In this document: positions 34,078 to 42,570 of the stretch, piece after piece
How positions within the stretch are numbered: the first letter of the stretch is position 1
How the letters are laid out: every line of letters starts with the position of its first letter
NCBI RefSeq assembly: GCF_014803725.1
Contig: NZ_JAAVBE010000027.1
Span: 1 to 64,000 of the forward strand
Direction: 5' to 3'
Source of the DNA: Desulfovibrio sp.
GTDB lineage: Bacteria; Desulfobacterota; Desulfovibrionia; Desulfovibrionales; Desulfovibrionaceae
Length of the DNA stretch: 64,000 nucleotides
Translations under genes and position numbers: made by a program
The notes under the pieces: model-generated
The model's input: the letters and a program-made list of their open reading frames with translations, nothing else
Databases searched by the model: none
What the model was told of the DNA's origin: nothing

Positions 34078-34902
34078 GGGGGGCTCGAGGCGAAGGCCGC
34101 GCGCCTGCGCGAAGTGCTTTCCGGCATCCCGCGCATGGCCGTGGCGTTTTCCGGCGGGCTGGACAGCCGCTTTCTCTGCCACGCGGCGCAAGGGGCCGGT
34201 TGCGACCTCCTGCTCATCCATGGCGCGGGCCCGCATGTGCCGCCGGAGGAAAGCGCCGAAGCCGAAGCCTGGGCGCGCGCCCGCGACATCCCCATCGCCG
34301 TGGAGCGGCATGACCCCTTGCTGCTCCCCGAGGTGGCGGCCAACAGCCGCGAGCGCTGCTATGCCTGCAAGCGGGCGCTCATCGCCAGCGTGCGCGCGGC
34401 GCTCGAGTCCTGCGAGGAGGAGAATCTCGTCCTCTGCGATGGTGGAAATCTTGACGACCTCAAGGCTTTCCGCCCGGGGCTCAGGGCCGTGGCCGAGGCC
34501 GGCGTGCGCTCGCCGCTGGCCGAGGCCGGCCTTGCCAAGGCGGATATCCGCGCGCTTGCGGCCGCCACGGGCCTTGACCGCCCCGACCAGCCGGCGCGGC
34601 CCTGCCTGCTCACGCGGCTCGCCTACGGCATGGAACCCACGGCGGGGCTTTTGGCGCGCGTGGCCCGTGCCGAGGCCGCCCTCGCCGCGCTGGACGCCGC
34701 CGACAGGGAGGCCCAGGGGCAGGACGGCGGTTTCGGGGATTTTCGCCTGCGTCTCAAGCCAGCGCCGGTCTTTCAGTGCAGCCGCCTGCCCGCGCGGCTC
34801 ACGGCAGCCCTTGAGGAAATCATGGCCGCGCACGGCTTCGCGCCGTTCACCTTGGTCACGGGCGAGAAGGTGAGCGGCTTTTTTGACGCGGGAACACGCT
34901 GA
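34027..34902 (+). CDS. LarE-like PP-loop ATPase / sulfur transferase
   Basis: [20 protein letters not shown]-loop; RERCYACK and [13 protein letters not shown] cysteine motifs of the LarE family. Confidence 0.85.
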   Translation: MVGAHLTGTRMAGARVAGGLEAKAARLREVLSGIPRMAVAFSGGLDSRFLCHAAQGAGCDLLLIHGAGPHVPPEESAEAEAWARARDIPIAVERHDPLLLPEVAANSRERCYACKRALIASVRAALESCEEENLVLCDGGNLDDLKAFRPGLRAVAEAGVRSPLAEAGLAKADIRALAAATGLDRPDQPARPCLLTRLAYGMEPTAGLLARVARAEAALAALDAADREAQGQDGGFGDFRLRLKPAPVFQCSRLPARLTAALEEIMAAHGFAPFTLVTGEKVSGFFDAGTR

Positions 34903-35014
34903 TATGCGGCCTCGCGGGCTGGACTTTCCCGCGGGGATGTCCTATTCATAAGCACTTCTGCTGCGACCGCACCGCGGGCGGCACAGAAGACCATTTCTGG
35001 AGGAGAAAAGACCC

Positions 35015-35125
35015 ATGGCCCACAAGAAGATCGAGCGCAAGAAAGAGCTGGACCGCCGCCGCAAACGCCGCGCCGAGCGCATGAAGCTCCGTTTCCGCGA
35101 AGCGCGCAGCGGCCTCAAGGCCTGA
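35015..35125 (+). CDS. 36-aa basic small protein
   Basis: MAHKKIERKKELDRRRKRRAERMKLRFREARSGLKA*, GGAGG RBS upstream at 35000-35005; absent from the ORF track because of length. Confidence 0.7.
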   Translation: MAHKKIERKKELDRRRKRRAERMKLRFREARSGLKA

Positions 35126-35347
35126 GTGCGTCCGCGCCGGCTGCGGGTGAGCCCGGGGCAGGCGCGGCACGGGTTTTCCGCCGTGGAGGGCGGCGGTTTA
35201 GCGTCAGTGGTCGAGAAGGACGGCCGGCGCGCGCTTTTGCGTGCCCGGCGTTCTGTGCGTTTTTCAGGCCGCGGGCCGAGAGCGTGGCCGGCGGCATAAC
35301 CTCAAGGGAGACGGCTTCGGCGTGCCGCCGGGCCGCAGTTCTTCGCC

Positions 35348-35731
35348 ATGCCGATTTACGAATATCAATGCCCCAAGTGCGGCAACATCTTTGAGGAATG
35401 GGCCAAGGCTTCCGAATCGCACAAGGAGGAGCCCTGCCCCCAGTGCGGCACGCCCTCGCCGCGCATCATCTCGCGCACGTCCTTCGTGCTCAAGGGCGAC
35501 GGCTGGTATGTGAGCGATTACGGCTACCGCAAGGGCATCACCGAGGACGGCGGCGGGGGCGCGGCGGTGCCGGCCCCGAGCACGCCCACCACGCCGGCCA
35601 AGCAGGGCGAGAAGGCCCTTGCCACGACGGACGCCAAGCCCGCCAAGGCCGAAGCCCCCGCGCCCAAGGCCGAAAAGGCCGCCAAGCCCGCCAAGGCCAA
35701 GGCCGCGGCCAAGCCCGCCAAGAAGGCGTGA
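35348..35731 (+). CDS. FmdB-family zinc-ribbon protein with Ala/Lys/Pro-rich tail
   Basis: MPIYEYQCPKCGNIFEEWAKASESHKEEPCPQCG FmdB zinc ribbon; KPAKAEAPAPKAEKAAKPAKAKAAAKPAKKA tail. Confidence 0.9.
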   Translation: MPIYEYQCPKCGNIFEEWAKASESHKEEPCPQCGTPSPRIISRTSFVLKGDGWYVSDYGYRKGITEDGGGGAAVPAPSTPTTPAKQGEKALATTDAKPAKAEAPAPKAEKAAKPAKAKAAAKPAKKA

Positions 35732-35750
35732 CCCGCCCCGCGAGGAAGGC

Positions 35751-37055
35751 ATGATCGAACGCTATACCCGGCCGGAAATGGGCCGTATCTGGACTCTGGA
35801 AAACCGCTACCGGGCATGGCTCGCCGTGGAGCTCGCCGTGTGCGAGGCCTGGGCCGAGCTTGGCCGCGTGCCGGCCGAGGCCGTGGCCGTCATCCGCGAA
35901 AAGGCGGATATCGACGTTGACCGCATCCTCGCCATCGAGGAAGTGACGCGCCACGATGTCATCGCCTTTTTGACCTCGCTGGAAGAAAAAGTCGGCCCGG
36001 AGGCGCGCTTCATCCACCTTGGCTGCACCTCGTCCGACATTGTGGACACGGCCAATGCCCTGCTCCTCCAGCAGGCCGGGGCGCTCATCCTCGAGGACAT
36101 CGACGCCCTGCTCGCCACGCTGAAGGACCTCGCCGGGCGGCACAAGGGCGTGCTCTGCATGGGCCGCACCCACGGCATCCACGCCGAGCCCACGAGCTTC
36201 GGGCTCAAGATGGCCGGCTTTTACGCCGAATTTTCCCGCCATCGCCGCCGCGTGCGCGAGGCGCTCGAAAATGTGCGCGTGGGCAAGCTCTCCGGCGCCG
36301 TGGGCACCTACGCCTTCGTGACCCCCGAGGTGGAAAGGCTGGCCCTCGAGCGCCTGGGCCTGCGCGTGGACCCGCATTCCACCCAGATCGTCCAGCGCGA
36401 CCGCTATTCGCAGTTTTTCTGCGCGCTCGCCATCCTCGGGGGCGGCATTGAGCGCCTTGCCGTGGAGCTCAGGCACCTCCAGCGCACCGAGGTGCTGGAA
36501 GCGGAAGAGGGCTTCGGCAAGGGGCAGAAAGGCTCTTCGGCCATGCCGCACAAGAAGAACCCCATCTCGGCCGAAAACCTCTGCGGCCTCTCGCGCCTTC
36601 TGCGCGGCAACGCCCTCGCCGCCCTGGAGGACCAGGCCCTGTGGCACGAGCGCGACATCAGCCATTCCTCGGTGGAGCGTGTCATCATGCCCGATTCCAC
36701 CATCATGGCCGACTACGCGCTGGCGCGCCTCAACCGGGTGCTTACGGGCCTCGTGACGCACCCGGAGCGCATGCGGGAAAATATGGACCGCTCCTTCGGG
36801 CTCTATTTCTCGCAGCGGGTGCTCACCGCGCTCATCGCCACAGGCATGCCCCGGCAGGAGGCGTACGAGGCCGTGCAGCGCCTCGCCATGGAAAGCTGGC
36901 AGAGCCGCCGCCCCTTCCCGGAACTGGTAAAGGCGGACGCGGCCATCGGCGGGCGCCTCGGCGCGGAACTCGACGGCCTTTTCGACCCAGCCTATTACCT
37001 GCGCCACGAAGACGCCATTTTCGCCCGCGTCTTCGGCCCGGACGCGGAAAACTAG
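35751..37055 (+). CDS. purB: Adenylosuccinate lyase
   Basis: GSSAMPHKKNPISAENLCGLSR fumarase/ASL signature; MIERYTRPEMGRIWTLENRY start. Confidence 0.97.
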   Translation: MIERYTRPEMGRIWTLENRYRAWLAVELAVCEAWAELGRVPAEAVAVIREKADIDVDRILAIEEVTRHDVIAFLTSLEEKVGPEARFIHLGCTSSDIVDTANALLLQQAGALILEDIDALLATLKDLAGRHKGVLCMGRTHGIHAEPTSFGLKMAGFYAEFSRHRRRVREALENVRVGKLSGAVGTYAFVTPEVERLALERLGLRVDPHSTQIVQRDRYSQFFCALAILGGGIERLAVELRHLQRTEVLEAEEGFGKGQKGSSAMPHKKNPISAENLCGLSRLLRGNALAALEDQALWHERDISHSSVERVIMPDSTIMADYALARLNRVLTGLVTHPERMRENMDRSFGLYFSQRVLTALIATGMPRQEAYEAVQRLAMESWQSRRPFPELVKADAAIGGRLGAELDGLFDPAYYLRHEDAIFARVFGPDAEN

Positions 37056-37065
37056 CGGAGGCCCC

Positions 37066-37626
37066 ATGCAGCAGGAGCAAAAGCGCCGCCTCGCCCGCAT
37101 CCTCAAGGAAAAATCCTACCGCGAGGGGGATTTCGTCCTCGCCTCGGGCCGCAGGAGCGACTATTACTTCGATTGCCGCGTCACCGCGCTCTCGGCCGAG
37201 GGCTCGTGGCTCATCGGTTCGCTCTTCAACGACCTTCTTGCCGACCTCGCCATCCGCGGCGTGGGCGGCATGACCCTGGGCGCCGACCCCTTGGTCACGG
37301 CCACCACGGTCATCTCGTGGGAGCGCGGCCGGCCGCTGCACGGGCTCATCGTGCGCAAGGAGGCCAAGGGCCACGGCACGGGCCAGTTCGTGGAGGGGCT
37401 CGGCAATTTCGCGCCCGGCGACGCCGTGGCCATGCTCGAGGACGTGGTGACGACAGGCGGCTCCCTGCTCAAGGCCTGCGAGCGCGTGCGCGACGCGGGC
37501 CTCGAGATCGCGGCGGTCTGCGCCATCCTCGACCGGGAGGAGGGCGGCCGCGAGGCCATCGCCGAGGCCGGCTACAACCTGCTCTCGCTCTTCACCCGCA
37601 AGGAGCTTGTGGACCTTGCCCGCTGA
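37066..37626 (+). CDS. pyrE: Orotate phosphoribosyltransferase
   Basis: VAMLEDVVTTGGSLLKACERVR PRPP-binding motif; GDFVLASGRRSDYYFDCR. Confidence 0.95.
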   Translation: MQQEQKRRLARILKEKSYREGDFVLASGRRSDYYFDCRVTALSAEGSWLIGSLFNDLLADLAIRGVGGMTLGADPLVTATTVISWERGRPLHGLIVRKEAKGHGTGQFVEGLGNFAPGDAVAMLEDVVTTGGSLLKACERVRDAGLEIAAVCAILDREEGGREAIAEAGYNLLSLFTRKELVDLAR

Positions 37627-37651
37627 ACGCGCCAGAGGGCCGCGTGCGCGC

Positions 37652-39808
37652 ATGCTCATGGCGTGCGCCCTGGCGGCGTGCCTCCTTTTCGGGGGCGCCC
37701 TGACTGCGCCGCCCGTGCTGGCCGACAACTGGCAGGCCACCCTGCGCAACGAGGGCCTGCCCGGGAAGCTCGTGGGCGTGGACAAGAAGCACAAGACTTT
37801 CCATTATTTTGAAAAAAAGAGCCCGCTCAAGCTGCGCTATTCCTACCCTTGCGTGACGGGCCAGCTTGACGGCGACAAGCAGCAGGTGAACGACCTGAAG
37901 ACGCCCGAGGGCGTGTACTTTGTGGAATACAAGATCGCGGGCGGCCTGGACTTTCGCGAATACGGCGGTATCGCCTATACCCTCAACTACCCGAACCCGG
38001 TGGACCGCCTGCGCGGCAAGACCGGCCACGGCATCTGGATCCACAGCAAGGGCTTCGACCTCGTGCCCACCAAGGGCTGCGTGGCCATCGGCCTCAAGGA
38101 CATCGCCGAAGTGGGCCCCCTGCTCACGCCGGGTACGGCCGTGGTGCTCGCCGAGGAATTCGACGCCGCCCGCCAGCCCGCGCCGGACGACGGCACCGCG
38201 GCGGAGCTGCGCGGCCTCATGCGCGACTGGAGCGACGCCTGGGCCGCGCGCTCCGACGCGCTCTTCGATTTTTACGACGCCCCGGCCTATTCCCGCGCCA
38301 CCGAGGACTTCGGGGCCTTCCGCCGCAACAAGGAACGGCTCTTCAAGATTCTGAGCTTCATCAAGATCTACAACCGCGAGATCCATGCCCTCGAAGGCCC
38401 CGGCTACTGGGTCACGTGGTCGGAGCAGTTCTACACGGCCTCCAACCTCTCCACCGAGGGCATCCGGCGCCTCTACTGGCAAAAGGGCGACGACGGGAAG
38501 TTCCGCATCGTAGGCATGGAGTGGACGCCGCGCGACGTGGGCATGCAGGCGGATTTCAAGCAGGGCCGGCTCGTGGCCGAGGCGCCGCGCAATGTGCGCA
38601 CGGACGCCGGCGGCGCGGACCCGGAAATGCCGGTGGCCCCCAGGCTCGACATGCCCGAGGCCCCGGCCGTCGGCGCCGTGGCCGCTTCGGCAAAACCCGT
38701 TGCGGCGGCCTCGGAACAGCAGCCCAAGGCCGGCCCGGCCATCGCGGCGGCTGCGGGCGAACAGCTCGTCGCCATCAGCGACCCGCTCGTGCCGCGCAAG
38801 ACGCCCGTGGCGCCGCCGGCGGAGATCACCTGGGGCAGCGGCAGGAGCATGGACGCGCGCCAGGGCGCGCCCGGCGCGGAGAATGCGGCCCCGGCCGTTC
38901 CGGCGCCCCCCGCGCCTGCCGAGACGCCCGCGACCCCGCCGCAGGAGCCGGCACCCGCTGCCGCAACCCCGCAGGCCCTGACACCGGCCCCGCAAGCCGC
39001 CCCGGTACAGGAAGCGCCCCCCGCGCAGGAAGCGGCGCCCGAAGCCTTCACCGCCGAGGACAAGGCCGCGCTCGCCCGGGATGTGCGCGCCTGGAACAAG
39101 GCCTTTGCCGAGCGCTCGGCCGACATCGCCGATTTTTATGACCGCAAGGAATATAACCGCCTGCCGCATGCGCTGGGCGTGCCGCGCGGGCCATCCTATG
39201 ACAGCACCATGCGCGCCCTCCAGCGGGAGTTCCGACAGCCGTGGATGCGGGTGGTGGAGCGCGAGCCCGTGCTCGAATACCACTACCCGGTAGCAGTGAG
39301 CCGCTGCGAGCAGATGGTCGTGGGGCCCGAGGGCGCGGTGCAGGGCCTGCGCACGCTCTGGTGGTGCAAAGATGCCGACGGTGAGTTCCGCATCGTGGGC
39401 TCGGAGTTCAAGCACGGCGAATACGGGCTCGCTGCCGATTATCTGGAGCTCGTGAGCGGCGAGGTGAGCCGGGCCGTCGAGGCCTGGCGCAAGGCCTGGG
39501 AAGGCGCCCGCGTGGACGACTACATGGCCTATTACACGCCGGACGCCGTGCAGGGAGGCCGCGCGGGCAGCCGCACCATCCGCAGCCAGAAGGAAGGCCT
39601 GTGGAGCCGGGTCAAGCCGACCATGGTCAACCTTTCGGGCCTGCGTCTCGCCATGGACAGGCGCGGCATCCGCGCGGACATGACCCAGGCCTATGCGGAC
39701 AGCGCCGGCCGCAGCGACCGCGGCGTGAAGACGCTGCTTCTGCGCTATGACGGCCAGGGCTGGCGCATCCAGCGCGAGGACTGGGCCCCCGAGGCTCCGG
39801 CGAGGTAG
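37652..39808 (+). CDS. Exported L,D-transpeptidase (YkuD) with three C-terminal NTF2/SnoaL-like repeats
   Basis: HGIWIHSKGFDLVPTKGCVAIG YkuD-type catalytic motif; three DWSDAW/DVRAWNKAF/AVEAWRKAW...FYD/YYTPD...FRIVG repeats separated by a Pro/Ala-rich linker. Confidence 0.85.
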   Translation: MLMACALAACLLFGGALTAPPVLADNWQATLRNEGLPGKLVGVDKKHKTFHYFEKKSPLKLRYSYPCVTGQLDGDKQQVNDLKTPEGVYFVEYKIAGGLDFREYGGIAYTLNYPNPVDRLRGKTGHGIWIHSKGFDLVPTKGCVAIGLKDIAEVGPLLTPGTAVVLAEEFDAARQPAPDDGTAAELRGLMRDWSDAWAARSDALFDFYDAPAYSRATEDFGAFRRNKERLFKILSFIKIYNREIHALEGPGYWVTWSEQFYTASNLSTEGIRRLYWQKGDDGKFRIVGMEWTPRDVGMQADFKQGRLVAEAPRNVRTDAGGADPEMPVAPRLDMPEAPAVGAVAASAKPVAAASEQQPKAGPAIAAAAGEQLVAISDPLVPRKTPVAPPAEITWGSGRSMDARQGAPGAENAAPAVPAPPAPAETPATPPQEPAPAAATPQALTPAPQAAPVQEAPPAQEAAPEAFTAEDKAALARDVRAWNKAFAERSADIADFYDRKEYNRLPHALGVPRGPSYDSTMRALQREFRQPWMRVVEREPVLEYHYPVAVSRCEQMVVGPEGAVQGLRTLWWCKDADGEFRIVGSEFKHGEYGLAADYLELVSGEVSRAVEAWRKAWEGARVDDYMAYYTPDAVQGGRAGSRTIRSQKEGLWSRVKPTMVNLSGLRLAMDRRGIRADMTQAYADSAGRSDRGVKTLLLRYDGQGWRIQREDWAPEAPAR

Positions 39809-39811
39809 GCC

Positions 39812-40567
39812 GTGCGCTACCGCGAACAGCTCGGCATCATCCTCATGCGCGACAATGGGCCGCGCCGCAGCTTCCGCTTGAGGCGGAGCCACTTTTTCGC
39901 GCTCGTCATTTTTTTCGGCTGCATGCCCGTGGTGTGCGCCGTGCTCGCGTGGCAGTGCTGGCAGCTCTGGCAGGAAAACGCCAGCCTGCGCGCCAACATG
40001 CAGCGTTTCGAGATGGACTGCCAGACCGCTCAGGCCACGGCCGAGCGCTTGCAGAATTTTGAGGAACTCTTGCGCGAGGAGGGCGTGCAGGGCCGGGAGC
40101 TCCTGCTCCGGCGCCTCGCGCGCACGGGCGGGGACGCCCAGGCGCAGGAGGGGGCGGCGAGCGCCGAATCCTCCCAGGCTGCGGCCGCGTCATCACCGCT
40201 GGGCGACGGCCCAGGTCACGAAGACTTCCCCGAAGTGGACACGGGCCGCGTGAAGGTGGCCAATGTGCAGGCGCGGGCGCTCAGGGGCAATGGCCTGCGT
40301 ATCGGCCTCGACCTGCGCAACACGGAGACGCAGAAGCTCCTCGCGGGCACGGTTTCCGCCACGCTCGTGACGGCCTCCGGGCAGAAGTGCCCGCTTTCCT
40401 TCGACCCCGAAGACGTGGGCAATTTCCGCATCAGCCGCTTCAAGCGCGCGGTCATGGTGGCCCGCGTGCCCGACCAGTACAGCCTCGTCAACGCCCAGGT
40501 CATCCTCGAGGTGACGGAGCAGGACTCGGGCCTCATCTACCGCAATATCTTCGCCGTGGAACGGTAA
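39812..40567 (+). CDS. Single-TM membrane protein with coiled coil and conserved C-terminal domain
   Basis: GTG start; one TM (FFALVIFFGCMPVVCAVLAWQC), coiled coil, C-terminal beta-rich domain. Confidence 0.75.
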   Translation: MRYREQLGIILMRDNGPRRSFRLRRSHFFALVIFFGCMPVVCAVLAWQCWQLWQENASLRANMQRFEMDCQTAQATAERLQNFEELLREEGVQGRELLLRRLARTGGDAQAQEGAASAESSQAAAASSPLGDGPGHEDFPEVDTGRVKVANVQARALRGNGLRIGLDLRNTETQKLLAGTVSATLVTASGQKCPLSFDPEDVGNFRISRFKRAVMVARVPDQYSLVNAQVILEVTEQDSGLIYRNIFAVER

Positions 40568-40580
40568 AGGAAACACGCGC

Positions 40581-42071
40581 ATGAACCTTTTAGCGAAACC
40601 CCAAGCGAACTCATTATCCGTGTCCCATTCCTCGCTCACGTTCATTCTGCCTGCGTTAGCTATTCTTGTCCCTTCAATTCTTACAGCTTTCAAACAAGCA
40701 CAATTTATTCATTCTGATATTATCCTTTTTCAAATCATGTCATTACATAATCCTACGTTATTTTACTGGGGCCAGAATAGGCTTCTTAATGTAATTCCAT
40801 TTCTTTTGCAATTTATTACTTCGCCTAAATTAAATATGTTTTTCGTAGCCTTCTCATGCGCAGCATCTTTTTTTGTTCTTCTCTGGGTTATAAGTTGTGT
40901 TTCACAACGTATTATTTCAGGTGGATCTAATAAAATGATAACTTTTATTATATATACATTTAATTTTTTGATATGTATCTGTTTATTTGTTCGAGGTTGC
41001 TGGAATGAGACGACACTATCTCATCCTGAATATAGTCTTGCCCTAAATTTTGGAATTTTGGCTGTCTATTTCTTTTACTATTTTCCACATAAATATAGCA
41101 TTTTCGCTCTTGTATGCGGATTCATTGCAATTGGCATCAACCCAAGTGTTATTCTTCTCTTTGCTTTTTTTATGTTTTTCAAGTGTCTCTATATGCATAA
41201 AATTTCAAGAGGTGATGCGTTTCTTTCAATTTTAATGACGATTTTTTTTCTTGTATGGCTTGCTATAAGCATGCAATATGGGATTGTTGAGACTTACTAT
41301 GATTTAGATTTTTCCATGATATTGCAAGGTATTAAATCATTTTTTACACAATTTATAATGAGGTATTTTTTTAGTTATTCTCTATGCTTCATTGGGATAC
41401 TTTTTTTTATATTCATGATTGTAGTCATCACATCTACAAAATTAACAACGGCTCAAAGAAAAAAAATAATATATATCTCTCTGACGACACTCGTTTCAAT
41501 TTTTATATACGCGTTAATAATTTCAAGCGTACCACATTTTCATGCTAATCTCTGTGCTTCGAGATATTTTATATTTGTAGTATTTATGATTATATTTATT
41601 ATGTCTATTAATTTTACCGCCTATATTGCCTATTTTATTAATATTCCAAATAAGCTATTCATGCTCTTCCTGTTTATTTTTTGTTGCGTTCTGCCATTTC
41701 GTTTTCCAAATGATTTTAATATTCGTCATGCTAATGTGTACAAAAGCTGCGATGAGATCATTCCTTCCGGGACGCATGTCTATGCCGGAGATTATTGGAA
41801 AATCTGGTCGTGTATGAGCCGGGACTTGATTGACGGTTATGATTCTCGTTCGTTGGGTTTCAGGTCGATCTCCGATAAGCAAAATATCCAGAAAAAGCTG
41901 CGCTCCTCCTCACACTCGGGTGTTCTTGACATCTCATGTCTTAATGCGGAAATAGAAATGTGCAAAAGTCAAATAGGTGACTTTTATTCAAAATATAATA
42001 TCAAAGAAATTCAACAAATTAATCCCCAACATATCAATCTGGTAATAGACGATCTGGTGGAAAATTTGTGA
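40581..42071 (+). CDS. AT-rich polytopic membrane protein, possible GT-C-type glycosyltransferase (copy 1)
   Basis: 496 aa, ~10-12 TM helices, luminal HSD after TM1, soluble C-terminus YAGDYWKIWSCMSRDLIDGYDSRSLGFR. Confidence 0.65.
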   Translation: MNLLAKPQANSLSVSHSSLTFILPALAILVPSILTAFKQAQFIHSDIILFQIMSLHNPTLFYWGQNRLLNVIPFLLQFITSPKLNMFFVAFSCAASFFVLLWVISCVSQRIISGGSNKMITFIIYTFNFLICICLFVRGCWNETTLSHPEYSLALNFGILAVYFFYYFPHKYSIFALVCGFIAIGINPSVILLFAFFMFFKCLYMHKISRGDAFLSILMTIFFLVWLAISMQYGIVETYYDLDFSMILQGIKSFFTQFIMRYFFSYSLCFIGILFFIFMIVVITSTKLTTAQRKKIIYISLTTLVSIFIYALIISSVPHFHANLCASRYFIFVVFMIIFIMSINFTAYIAYFINIPNKLFMLFLFIFCCVLPFRFPNDFNIRHANVYKSCDEIIPSGTHVYAGDYWKIWSCMSRDLIDGYDSRSLGFRSISDKQNIQKKLRSSSHSGVLDISCLNAEIEMCKSQIGDFYSKYNIKEIQQINPQHINLVIDDLVENL

Positions 42072-42179
42072 ATGGCATCTTTATAGAAAGCCAGGAACAA
42101 GTATTTCCGAGCGGAACCAAGGATACCAAGCGTGGCGATGCCTGCACAGGTGATAACGGCTGCTATGAGCGAGTTCCCA

Positions 42180-42568
42180 GTCCTTGCCCGCGGCGTCACC
42201 CTTGGGCTAGTCCAATATGGACTTCACTAAAGTGGGCAACGGCGCCTCAGGAGGGCCAGCGCACTGGCCTGGCGTTAAGAGAAAATGGCGTTGCCCATCG
42301 ACCTAACCTAAGCGATGTGGCTCCCCAGACGCTGCTTTCCGACGTGGTTTACGCCACTCTCAGGGCAGCCACTGACCAGAAGTTCCAGCTCACCTTTGTG
42401 TCCAAGAGTGAGCAATTTCCGTATCGGCTGTTTCAAGCGTCCGGTCATGGTGGCCCATTTCCCGACCGGTACGACCTGGTCAACGGCCCTGCATCATGGG
42501 GTTCACTGCACAGGTTTCGGGACACATCTGCCATATTATCTTCATTACTTAGAGACAGGAGAGACACG
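42180..42568 (+). pseudogene. Degraded copy of the 3' part of the 39812-40567 gene
   Basis: ALRENGVAHRPNLSDVAPQTLLSDVVYATLRAATDQKFQLTF aligns with ALRGNGLRIGLDLRNTETQKLLAGTVSATLVTASGQKCPLSF; continues in another frame as NFRIGCFKRPVMVAHFP vs NFRISRFKRAVMVARVP. Confidence 0.85.
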
Positions 42569-42570
42569 AC

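Noticed and set aside
32625-34902. HisH-HisF-PP-loop as a dedicated sugar amidation (WbpG-type) system
   Set aside because: HisF and HisH look like canonical histidine enzymes and the PP-loop protein is closer to LarE; kept only as a side remark.
37592-39892. 766-aa minus ORF over the L,D-transpeptidase
   Set aside because: Antisense shadow; no signal peptide or motif.
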